From assembly GCA_034003245.1 (NCBI GenBank), contig JAVEYY010000013.1:1-64000 (forward strand): 64,000 bases of DNA, written 5' to 3'. Below are positions 35,708-43,482 of this stretch, in pieces; position 1 is the stretch's first letter; every line of letters begins with the position of its first letter. The DNA is from Perlabentimonas sp034003245 (GTDB taxonomy: Bacteria; Bacteroidota; Bacteroidia; Bacteroidales; Tenuifilaceae). The notes beneath the pieces were generated by a model that was given only the letters and a program-made list of their open reading frames with translations, ran no database searches and was not told the origin of the DNA. The translations under genes were made by a program, and so were the position numbers.

Positions 35708-37390
35708 ATGAAAGGAGTTTATCATCTTTTAGCATTAATAATTGCTACCAATCTTTTGGTGTGTTTCCCATATGTTACCTTTTCGCAAGTTGCCAATGCA
35801 CAACCTGATGAGAGGCTTGTTATTAACACCGATCGGGATATTTACATTGCTGGCGAGGAGTTGGTTTTTAGTGTTGATATCTTAAAAATTGATGATAAAA
35901 CTGTCGAGAGTAAGGTAGGTTACGTTTTACTTAGAAACTCAAATCAAGAGGTGATTTTTAGTATAATGATTAGGTTTATTGAAGGTAGAGCATGGAGTAG
36001 CATTATCCTTCCCGACACCCTATCATCGGGATATTTTCAGCTTATTACCTTTACTAACTATTTGCGGAATTTTAGTTGCGCAGCATACTCTTCAAAGCAA
36101 ATAGTTATTGCAAATAGATTCGATAAGGAAATTAAAGTGTTCACTTTAGGTAATGATTCTTTGCCAAAACAAGTTAGGCCTCCACTTGTAGAGGTTTTTG
36201 CAAATAAAGATACTTTCAAGCCTCTTGAAAAGGGACAAATCTCAATTAAAGCAGTTAATGAACCAGTTAAGGTTTGCGTTTCTGTAGTCCCGATGGAGTC
36301 TTTTATTGGCAACATAACTTACTTTAATAATACTAATATCGAATTTAAAAATACTTTTAATTGCTATCCAAAAGAGACTAAAGGAATATACCTATCGGGG
36401 TTTTTAAATAGTAAGGAAAACAATAAGCCTGTTCCAAATGTAATAATGTACCTCTCCACACCAGATTCATTGGTTAATTTACAATTCACAAAAACAGATT
36501 TAAATGGTTACTTCAGTTTTCATTTATCCTACGCTTACCTTAATCGAAAAGTTTTTGTAGTTCCCGATATATACTCAATAACTGAGGAAGTTGATATAAA
36601 AATTGACGATAAGTGTGAAGTATTATCTCCCTTTATTCCTCAGTATGTAAAATTATCTGAAAAACAAATTGAGTTTATTAAGAAAAGTCAGAATGTTATT
36701 CTAGTTCAAAAACTGTTTCAAAATAGTCCATATACAGCAATCGATCCAAATGGAATTGATAGGGTTACATTGCCAAGGGTTTACTCTAGGCCACAGTATG
36801 AGTATTATTTATCTAATTATCAGCCTTTGAATAACTTGAGGGAGATTTTTCGAGAAATAATACCACAAGTTCGACTTAGGGGTAAGGGTGAGGATCAGAA
36901 TTTTTATGTAATGAATACCCAAGAATCCTATAAGTTCTTTAGTTCCCCACCAATGGTTTTTCTTAATGGAATGCCCTACGCTAAACCGTTGTCCTTGCTG
37001 AATTATAGTTCGAATGAAATTGATTTCATTGGGGTTACATGTGTCCCTTGGTATTTTGGAGAGAAGCCTATTAATGGGATTGTATCCATTTTCTTAAACT
37101 CGCAAATCAATACAGCTGATCTTTTTAATAAGGGCTATTCAAAAAATTTTATACAACCCTTTGCATTTCACGTAGAATTTGATGTTGAACAGCTTAAAAA
37201 TAGTATAGGTATACCTGATTTTAGACAAACGTTACTTTGGAAACCATCAATTTCAGTTAGTAGTGATCACAATTCAAATATTGACTTTACAGCAAGCCAT
37301 TTACAAGGGAATTATATTGTTATTGTTAACGGCATAGACAAGTATGGTACTTTGTTTCAAGAAACAGTTAATATTAACGTAAAAGATTAA
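35708..37390 (+). CDS. exported MG2-domain/plug-like protein
   Basis: A 560-aa protein with a signal peptide (about 1-27, ending TFSQ). Residues about 36-140 match a macroglobulin MG2-type domain (LVINTDRDIYIAGEELVFSV, SSGYFQLITFTNYLRN). A CarboxypepD-like segment follows at about 230-290 (GFLNSKENNKPVPNVIMYL). Residues about 370-480 resemble a TonB plug (LREIFREIIPQVRLRG, PPMVFLNGMPYA), but no barrel follows. MG2-plug proteins are seen in Bacteroidota surface loci; this one sits 10 bases after the DUF4249 gene, so it likely belongs to the same surface complex. Its biochemical role is unknown. Confidence 0.75.
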   Translation: MKGVYHLLALIIATNLLVCFPYVTFSQVANAQPDERLVINTDRDIYIAGEELVFSVDILKIDDKTVESKVGYVLLRNSNQEVIFSIMIRFIEGRAWSSIILPDTLSSGYFQLITFTNYLRNFSCAAYSSKQIVIANRFDKEIKVFTLGNDSLPKQVRPPLVEVFANKDTFKPLEKGQISIKAVNEPVKVCVSVVPMESFIGNITYFNNTNIEFKNTFNCYPKETKGIYLSGFLNSKENNKPVPNVIMYLSTPDSLVNLQFTKTDLNGYFSFHLSYAYLNRKVFVVPDIYSITEEVDIKIDDKCEVLSPFIPQYVKLSEKQIEFIKKSQNVILVQKLFQNSPYTAIDPNGIDRVTLPRVYSRPQYEYYLSNYQPLNNLREIFREIIPQVRLRGKGEDQNFYVMNTQESYKFFSSPPMVFLNGMPYAKPLSLLNYSSNEIDFIGVTCVPWYFGEKPINGIVSIFLNSQINTADLFNKGYSKNFIQPFAFHVEFDVEQLKNSIGIPDFRQTLLWKPSISVSSDHNSNIDFTASHLQGNYIVIVNGIDKYGTLFQETVNINVKD

Positions 37391-37394
37391 TTAA

Positions 37395-38102
37395 ATGTAT
37401 CGCTTTAGCATGCAAGTATTTGCTCTTTTTGTTAGCCTAATATTCCTTTTGCCAAAACAACTAGATGCTCAATGCGAACATAATTCTTCAACTTCAAAGT
37501 TGAGCGGTGAATTGTATCATCAAAGGATTATATACGCAGGTAGTCCATTCTTCCTCGATAATTGGTTTAATGGAGATGTTTTTCTCGAAAGCGGAGAAGT
37601 TGTTAAGGATCAGTTGTTAAGATATAATGCGCTTGAGGATGAGTTAATATGGAAGGAGCCAGTTAGTTCTCGTCTCATTAAATTGGATAAAATGTTGATT
37701 TCTGCCTTCACCATTAAGCAGAACAATATTTTGTATTTCGAAAGAATTTCGAGCATAACAAAGGGTACATTTAGAGTAAGTAATGAATTTTTACAGATTT
37801 TACACAAAGGGAAGTATACTCTTTATGCTTGTCGTTGGGTTGAAAAAACAGCCCAAATGGAATCAATTTATATAGGAGGCCGAGGACAAAGTGCACTACT
37901 TATTAAGCCTAAAACTACTTATTATATTAAATTTTTGGATGGAAGTGTATCCTCAATTGCACTTGGATTGAATTCTTTTGTTAATTTTTTTTCAAGTGAA
38001 ATAGAAATTTCCCGTAAACTATTACGAAATCAAGGCTTAAATATTAAGAATGAGGCGCAACTTATTGACGCTGTAAAGTGGGCTGAAACTTTTAGTAAGT
38101 AG
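37395..38102 (+). CDS. exported protein of unknown function
   Basis: A 235-aa protein with a signal peptide (about 1-26, ending LDAQC; the Cys is not in a clear lipobox). The rest is beta-rich with PFFLDNWFNGDVFLESGEV and a repeated pattern of short strands, then a helical C-terminus (QLIDAVKWAETFSK). I do not recognise a family. It starts 4 bases after the MG2-plug gene and ends the four-gene locus. Sequence is strongly AT-rich: the line 37981-38040 has 15 G or C of 60. Confidence 0.7.
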   Translation: MYRFSMQVFALFVSLIFLLPKQLDAQCEHNSSTSKLSGELYHQRIIYAGSPFFLDNWFNGDVFLESGEVVKDQLLRYNALEDELIWKEPVSSRLIKLDKMLISAFTIKQNNILYFERISSITKGTFRVSNEFLQILHKGKYTLYACRWVEKTAQMESIYIGGRGQSALLIKPKTTYYIKFLDGSVSSIALGLNSFVNFFSSEIEISRKLLRNQGLNIKNEAQLIDAVKWAETFSK

Positions 38103-38198
38103 TATGCGTCAATAGATCAACCCATAAGAAATATTACTCTTCCCACGCAACCCCAAAACTTTTTTCCACATCTATACTGCATGTAACCATTTGATTAC

Positions 38199-38206
38199 TA
38201 TATTTG
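38199..38206 (+). promoter_or_regulatory. -7 promoter element for the sigma-factor gene
   Basis: TATATTTG matches TAnnTTTG. It lies inside the longest open frame of the sigma gene (which would start TTG at 38191), so if used it excludes that start and favours the TTG at 38236. No -33 TTTG at normal spacing. Confidence 0.45.
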
Positions 38207-38235
38207 CTAGAGAACAACGTAAATATAGTATCAAC

Positions 38236-38796
38236 TTGGAGATAAGCCGGAACATACTAGAACGCTGTTGTGAGTCGGATCGTAAGGCGCAGCAGGCATT
38301 GTACACCATCTATGCACCAACGATGTACGGAGTTTGCCTGAGGTACTACCCCAATACCGATATTGCCCGCGATATCCTGCAGGATGGATTTGTAAAGGTA
38401 TTCGAAAATATATCATCGTTCCGATTCGAGGGATCATTTGAGGGGTGGATGCGGAAGATTATGGTTAATACTGCACTCGAGTACCATCGTAAGAAGACCG
38501 ATGGCAGGGAGGTACAAATTAATGGAGAGTTTATTGGTTTGGAAGTGTTTGATCATCTCGATGCCGACTATCACAACCTCCTCGCCATTGTTGCAGAACT
38601 TCCACAGCAGTACAGGTTGGTTTTTAACCTGTACGCCATAGAGGGTTATTCGCATGCCGAGATTGCGTCAATGTTAAGTATTACAGAGTCTACCAGCAAG
38701 TCGAACTATAGCCGTGCCAGGGCAATTCTGAGAGAGAAGGTAAGCCAAATTGAAAAGCAAGAAGCTTATGCAGTTATACGAGCCAGGGCCATATGA
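38236..38796 (+). CDS. ECF-type RNA polymerase sigma factor
   Basis: About 186 aa with sigma region 2 (DIARDILQDGFVKVFENISSFRFEGSFEGWMRKI) spread over residues about 45-80 and region 4 (LPQQYRLVFNLYAIEGYSHAEIASML...STSKSNYSRAR) at about 120-175. No ATG lies upstream of region 2; TTG at 38236 is preferred because a -7 element lies at 38199-38206. The gene overlaps the next one by 29 bases, implying translational coupling, and the next product has an anti-sigma-like N-terminus. Its target genes are unknown; the STN-TonB locus just upstream is one candidate. Confidence 0.88.
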   Translation: MEISRNILERCCESDRKAQQALYTIYAPTMYGVCLRYYPNTDIARDILQDGFVKVFENISSFRFEGSFEGWMRKIMVNTALEYHRKKTDGREVQINGEFIGLEVFDHLDADYHNLLAIVAELPQQYRLVFNLYAIEGYSHAEIASMLSITESTSKSNYSRARAILREKVSQIEKQEAYAVIRARAI

Positions 38797-40024
38797 GGAG
38801 TTTGTGGGAAAACTTTCATCCATCAGCGTTAAGCCAATGCCTGGGGTATGGACTGGTATTGCCAATGAGCTTGATACCCGAAAGCGAAAACGATCTCTAT
38901 TTTTTTTGCGATTATCATCCGCTGCAAGCCTCCTGCTTCTTATTAGTTTTGGTGTTTCTTTCCTTTTATCTAATCGTTTTGACGATAACGCAATAGTAAG
39001 TATACCTGAGATAATATTTCCACAGGTATTATCACATATTCATGTTGCCAGTTTGACATCTATTAAGGAAATACCTTTTGATAATTATGATAATGGATTA
39101 ATTGGAACTGGCGAACAAGACCCACCCTCAGATACGCAACTGCCATACAATAGGGGAGAATCAACGCAAGAGGTAAAGCCTATTGATGAAGTTAGTTTTC
39201 CTGTAAAGTTTGGTGCTGAGAATATTTCTTCAAGGAAAAAATCGGCTAAAGTTGACGGTATCCCAATTAAATCCGTTACAAACTCTTCTGTTTATTCAGG
39301 AACTAAGGGATTGTGGGGTGTAACGGCTTACCTAAATCCTTCGTACTCGTATCATACATCAGCTGCATTGGGAAAAACTACTTACCCCAGGGAGGATGGT
39401 CGCTGGATGTGGGCAGGGGAAGTTCAGGTGAGGCGAAAGTTTAACAAGAATTTTTCAGTGATTTCGGGAGTTTCCATTAACCCAACTGGTCAGTACATAC
39501 GAGATTTAATCCTTTTACAGAATGGAACTGTAAGCCGAAGTTTTGAGTATCTATTTGCCACAACATCATATGGTCAGGTTAACCTTGAGAGTTCGCGCAT
39601 TGGTATTGCCAATGCAAATAATTTATCCAGTGCGCCCAAGGATATTCTCAAAACAGCATCCATGTCAACGGCGGCGCTAAAGCAGAGTTTCTACCATTTG
39701 GAGGTTCCTGTTATGATCTCGGTGCAAAATACGGTTAATAAGATTGATGTCGAGCTAAAAGTGGGTGCTTCAGTGGGCACGCTAATTAGCAACAGCTTTG
39801 AGGTTATCAGTTCAAGAGGCACCTTTTATGGTACTACCGATGGAGTTCGACAAATTAATTTTGCTGCTATTGGAGCAGTAAGTGTTTCATTTCCTGTAAC
39901 AAGCGGTTTGTCGTTGGTAGTTGAACCCAATTTACGACTTGGCTTTGTGCCGATAAGCCAATCCTTTAACACCTCTTACCCATTTAATGCTTCTGTTCGA
40001 TTTGGAGTTGGATATAGATTTTAG
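38768..40024 (+). CDS. fused anti-sigma-like/outer-membrane beta-barrel protein
   Basis: A 418-aa protein from the ATG at 38768. Residues 1-42 are cytoplasmic in character, with PMPGVWTGIANELDTRKRKR resembling the N-terminus of Bacteroidota anti-sigma proteins. Residues about 43-67 form one transmembrane helix. Residues 70-178 are a polar, probably disordered linker. Residues about 180-418 look like a PorT-family beta barrel (GVTAYLNPSYSYHTSA, VQVRRKFNKNFSVISGVSI) ending in VRFGVGYRF with terminal Phe. If one chain holds all of this it would reach from cytoplasm to outer membrane. Its gene overlaps the sigma gene. An upstream TTG at 38750 is possible but less likely. Confidence 0.78.
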   Translation: MQLYEPGPYEEFVGKLSSISVKPMPGVWTGIANELDTRKRKRSLFFLRLSSAASLLLLISFGVSFLLSNRFDDNAIVSIPEIIFPQVLSHIHVASLTSIKEIPFDNYDNGLIGTGEQDPPSDTQLPYNRGESTQEVKPIDEVSFPVKFGAENISSRKKSAKVDGIPIKSVTNSSVYSGTKGLWGVTAYLNPSYSYHTSAALGKTTYPREDGRWMWAGEVQVRRKFNKNFSVISGVSINPTGQYIRDLILLQNGTVSRSFEYLFATTSYGQVNLESSRIGIANANNLSSAPKDILKTASMSTAALKQSFYHLEVPVMISVQNTVNKIDVELKVGASVGTLISNSFEVISSRGTFYGTTDGVRQINFAAIGAVSVSFPVTSGLSLVVEPNLRLGFVPISQSFNTSYPFNASVRFGVGYRF

Positions 40025-40140
40025 TATACTTTCCGTTGCTTGATTTAGTTGAAGTTTATGTTCTTACGCGCTTTCTGCAGTTACTGCTTGACAATGTTCA
40101 AAACACTATAACCTAAAACTTATGCTGGTTAGATAATAAT

Positions 40141-40176
40141 AAAAAGTCCTGAAAGGAGAGCCCTTCAGGACTTTTT
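40141..40176. terminator. bidirectional terminator
   Basis: A 13-bp perfect stem (AAAAAGTCCTGAA at 40141-40153, complement at 40164-40176) with A and T runs on both sides, between convergent genes. Confidence 0.88.
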
Positions 40177-40191
40177 GACAATGGATGGCTA

Positions 40192-41589
40192 TTACTTTTT
40201 GTTAGGAAGTTCTAGACCATAACCCTTTTTCCTGTCGATATGCTTGAGGTAGAAGCTTAGAATAAATGCTAGGAATCCAAATCCAGCAAAGATGAGCTCT
40301 GGAACTGTGTAGTCGTATTTGGCACCCTGAACACCAGCCAAAATTTGCTCAGAAACTCCTGGGTTCGATGCGGAAATAGCCCAGCCAATTAGGATTGGCA
40401 CTCCAAGCAATCCCATATTCTGAATCCAGAAGGTTAGTCCATAGGCCGATCCCAGGTAACGATCTTCGACAACCTTTGGTAGCGAAGGCCACATTGATGC
40501 TGGAACCAGGGAGAAAGCAACTCCAAGAATAACGATTGTTCCAAGAGCAATTGGTACTGTGAACATCTCAGCAGGAACCAATGCAAAAATAAGATGCGAT
40601 ACGGTAAGTAGTATAGCCCCGTACATCATCATGCTAGCTCCGTAACCTTTTTTGTCGAGGAAGAAGCCAATAAATGGAGTAAGGATCATTGCTCCAATTG
40701 GAAAGTACGAAACATACTGCGATGCTGTTTTCAGATCAACATCAAGCTTAGATGCCAGCATATCGGTGGCAAACTTCTGGAATGGGAAAATTGCCGAGTA
40801 GAAAAGCACGCAAAGCCCTGCAATTGCAATAAAACCAGGGTTAGTAATAATCTTAATAATATCAGATAGTTTAAACTCATCGCTATTATCGTTGGCATCC
40901 TTGGCTTCAATCTGCTTATCGTAGGCCCTATCCATAAAGGTGTAGATAAAGAAGGTAAGGAAACCAACGCATAGGAATGCTAATCCCCAGAAAACTGAGT
41001 TTGAAACGCCACCGTGCTCAGCAAAGATTGGGCTAAGCTGAAAAACTGCAAAAACTCCTAGTCGGGCAAGCGCCATTTCAAGTCCCATGGCAAGCGCCAT
41101 TTCTTTTCCCCTAAACCATTTAACAATAGTTTTTGAAACGGTTATACCAGCCATCTCTACGCCAATGCCAAAAATGGCGAAGCCAACAAAGGCCAGTTTA
41201 GCCGAGGCTGGGATGTTGGTGATGAAAGAGTCGAGCCAAAGAGCCATTCCCGAATTGGCAAAACTTTCGGTAAGTGCATAAAACTTGAGCCCACCACCAA
41301 TAACCATGGTCAAGCCTGCGGTTATCATGGTGAATCGAATGCCCATTTTGTCGAGGATAATCCCAGACAGAATTAGGAATCCCGCAAAAACGTTGAGGAA
41401 AAACTCAGATCCACCAAGCATTCCAAAAACTTCGGGCGACCATCTGTAGTCTGTCTCCAGCATTTTTTGTAACGGAGCTGCCACATCCACAAAGAAGTAG
41501 GCAAAAAACATGGTAAGCGAGATCAGAATGAGCGCAATCCAACGCGCCACCTTCGATTCGCTCAGAAGAGTTTTTACAGTGTTTGTCAT
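40192..41589 (-). CDS. MFS transporter
   Basis: A 465-aa inner-membrane protein with about 12 hydrophobic segments and a longer charged loop in the middle (YDKQIEAKDANDNSDEFK). The MFS motif A-like LSGIILDKMGIRFTM occurs between helices 2 and 3, and a second copy GFFLDKKGYGASM in the C-terminal half. The substrate is not apparent; anion or carboxylate carriers have similar general features. Monocistronic, with a TAACTTTG promoter element upstream. Confidence 0.85.
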   Translation of the reverse strand: MTNTVKTLLSESKVARWIALILISLTMFFAYFFVDVAAPLQKMLETDYRWSPEVFGMLGGSEFFLNVFAGFLILSGIILDKMGIRFTMITAGLTMVIGGGLKFYALTESFANSGMALWLDSFITNIPASAKLAFVGFAIFGIGVEMAGITVSKTIVKWFRGKEMALAMGLEMALARLGVFAVFQLSPIFAEHGGVSNSVFWGLAFLCVGFLTFFIYTFMDRAYDKQIEAKDANDNSDEFKLSDIIKIITNPGFIAIAGLCVLFYSAIFPFQKFATDMLASKLDVDLKTASQYVSYFPIGAMILTPFIGFFLDKKGYGASMMMYGAILLTVSHLIFALVPAEMFTVPIALGTIVILGVAFSLVPASMWPSLPKVVEDRYLGSAYGLTFWIQNMGLLGVPILIGWAISASNPGVSEQILAGVQGAKYDYTVPELIFAGFGFLAFILSFYLKHIDRKKGYGLELPNKK

Positions 41590-41653
41590 TTTGTTTTGTT
41601 TAAAAGTTACTAAGCTAATTTAAGATGTGAATACTGTTTTATGATAATGACGA

Positions 41654-41661
41654 CAAAGTTA
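41654..41661 (-). promoter_or_regulatory. Bacteroidota -7 element of the MFS gene
   Basis: Minus-strand TAACTTTG matches TAnnTTTG, 64 bases before the ATG at 41589. No -33 TTTG seen. Confidence 0.4.
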
Positions 41662-41697
41662 ATTTTTCGGGGCATTCTACCACATAATAAAAAACAA

Positions 41698-41770
41698 AAA
41701 AAGAGCTTTTGGCTCTTTTTATTATGCCCTAAATGGGAAACATGCCCAATTCATGATCGAATTGGGCATG
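41698..41770 (-). terminator. double hairpin after the SPOR gene
   Basis: Read leftward from the SPOR stop: first a 12-bp perfect inverted repeat (CATGCCCAATTC at 41741-41752, complement 41759-41770, 6-base loop), then AAAAAGAGC/GCTCTTTTT (41698-41706 and 41712-41720) followed by a T run on the minus strand. The second is a good intrinsic terminator. Confidence 0.8.
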
Positions 41771-41783
41771 GAAATTCTAAACG

Positions 41784-42251
41784 CTAGTTCGCCTTATAAA
41801 CCCACATCTCTACAGGCTCTTCCTTACCACGATTAATTCGTAGTATTTCGTTGGCAGCCTTGGAGTAGGTTTCGAAAGCTCCAACCGAAACCATCTTAAA
41901 GCCATTGGGCGATTCAACAATTTTTGGGTTTTGAAAGCCCATTTTGGCCATCTGTTTCTGAAACTCGCTGGCATTGTTAGGTACTTTAAAACTACCAATA
42001 ATCACATGGTACCTATTACGAGCTTCCATTTCTCTAACCCTGGTTAGTGAGTCCTGAATGGCTTTCTCTTTGGCTCTGCGGGCCTCTTCAATTTTTTTAA
42101 CCCTTAACATTTCAGCTTTCTTGATGCTGTCCTGCTTGGCTTGCCAAACGATAAGGGTATCTTCGCCCTTATCGCCCTTAAATCTTTCAAAAAACCGGCA
42201 TCCCGATAAGGTGAAGGCCAGTAATAGAGTAAAGATGAGTGCTTTTCTCAT
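41784..42251 (-). CDS. SPOR-domain lipoprotein
   Basis: A 155-aa lipoprotein with lipobox LSGC at residues 15-18, a charged helical segment (KKAEMLRVKKIEEARRAKEKAIQ region, about 40-70) that could span the periplasm, and a C-terminal SPOR domain (about 78-152, RYHVIIGSFKVPNNASEFQK and GFKMVSVGAFETYSKA). SPOR domains bind denuded glycan strands of septal peptidoglycan, so a cell-division or envelope role is likely. Confidence 0.9.
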   Translation of the reverse strand: MRKALIFTLLLAFTLSGCRFFERFKGDKGEDTLIVWQAKQDSIKKAEMLRVKKIEEARRAKEKAIQDSLTRVREMEARNRYHVIIGSFKVPNNASEFQKQMAKMGFQNPKIVESPNGFKMVSVGAFETYSKAANEILRINRGKEEPVEMWVYKAN

Positions 42252-42399
42252 AGTTGCTTCTGGTTTAATTCTAAATCAAATTTCTACATTTTTTTTTCAC
42301 AAACAAAAAAAAAAACAATAATTCTTTGGTAATCACGTATTATTTCAGGGCTGCAGAGTGTAACTACCAATATTACAATGTAATATATTTTATTGATAT

Positions 42400-43320
42400 T
42401 TAATCAACAAATGGCGTATCGTTCGAAAAGTTGGGCAAATAGTGGCTGTTGCTGTCTATATCCTGTATCCAGCCCCGGTGAAAACCAAAATCCTCAACCT
42501 TGCGGACAACATCCATATACTCCTTTGTAGTAACTGTTCGGTTCAACGGGTGAGGCAACTCGCCAACAGGATGATATTGGCTCATTAAGGAAATGGTGAT
42601 ATTAGATGAGATATTGTGGGCCAAGTACTCAAAGATTTTGATACTATCGGCGCTATGCCCTGGAAGAACTAGATGACGGAGAACTACACCCGATTCTATG
42701 GTACCCTCATCATCGATTAGTATTGAGGTTCCCTTTTGCCATATCATCTCCTCAAGCGCTTTTATGGCTGTTGTAAAGTAGTTGGGGGCACAGCTGTATT
42801 TCTCTCCAAGATAATTATCGAAGTATTTTATATCGGGAAGGTAAATATCTACTATCTGTGATAGTTCTCTGAGGATATGTGGATTTTCGAAGCAATTTGT
42901 GTTATAAACAATTCTGGGTGAGTACCCCATATCTTTTAGCTTGTTAATTATTGTCACCATTTGAGGAATTTGGTGAGTTGGCGATACAAAACCTAGCATG
43001 TTTGTACCACTCTTTAGTATGGCAATTATTTGGCTTATAACGATGTCGTAATCACTAATCCATCCCGATTGGTAACTGGAATTTTCACTAATCTGATGGT
43101 TTTGGCAAAAAATGCAGGCAAGGTTGCAGTGGGCAAAGAACACATTGCAAATCCCGTTCTTACCTGAAATAACTGGTTCTTCGCCTCGGTGAAGTGTAAT
43201 ACTAGCAACAAGTGGTTGTGAGCCTACTTGGCAATATCCCAACTCGTTTTGTGTTCGGTTTACGCCACACTCCCGTGGACACAAGTTGCAGTTATTTAGG
43301 GTATTAATTATATGATTCAT
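42400..43320 (-). CDS. radical SAM protein, PflA-like
   Basis: A 306-aa enzyme starting at the ATG at 43320 (MNHIINTLNNCNLCPRECGV). The radical SAM cluster motif CNLACIFC is at about residues 65-72, followed by a fold typical of pyruvate formate-lyase activating enzyme-like proteins. An N-terminal Cys group (CNLCPRECGVNR and YC) is shared with the PflX/uncharacterised activase group. No glycyl-radical enzyme gene is near, so the target is unknown. A TTG start at 43356 is possible but unneeded. Confidence 0.88.
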   Translation of the reverse strand: MNHIINTLNNCNLCPRECGVNRTQNELGYCQVGSQPLVASITLHRGEEPVISGKNGICNVFFAHCNLACIFCQNHQISENSSYQSGWISDYDIVISQIIAILKSGTNMLGFVSPTHQIPQMVTIINKLKDMGYSPRIVYNTNCFENPHILRELSQIVDIYLPDIKYFDNYLGEKYSCAPNYFTTAIKALEEMIWQKGTSILIDDEGTIESGVVLRHLVLPGHSADSIKIFEYLAHNISSNITISLMSQYHPVGELPHPLNRTVTTKEYMDVVRKVEDFGFHRGWIQDIDSNSHYLPNFSNDTPFVD

Positions 43321-43451
43321 ATTGATTTTACTATCGGTAAAGGTAGCATAATGCAATTATTTTTCTAAAAACTACTTCTTATTATTGCTTTTTTGTAGAT
43401 TTGTTGGTTAGGGCAAATAAATGGCAAACAATCGTTTGAATCTTTTTTGCA

Positions 43452-43459
43452 TAATTTTG
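43452..43459 (+). promoter_or_regulatory. -7 element of the acyl-CoA synthetase gene
   Basis: TAATTTTG matches TAnnTTTG, 23 bases before the ATG at 43483. A TTTG lies 13 bases upstream, shorter than normal. Confidence 0.4.
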
Positions 43460-43482
43460 AATAAGCAAAAACACTAAATACC

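Noticed and set aside
31921..38796. Standard FecI-FecR-FecA signalling from the STN receptor and the ECF sigma gene
   Set aside because: No FecR-domain protein is encoded and the sigma gene is on the far side of the locus with its own promoter-like element and a different partner.
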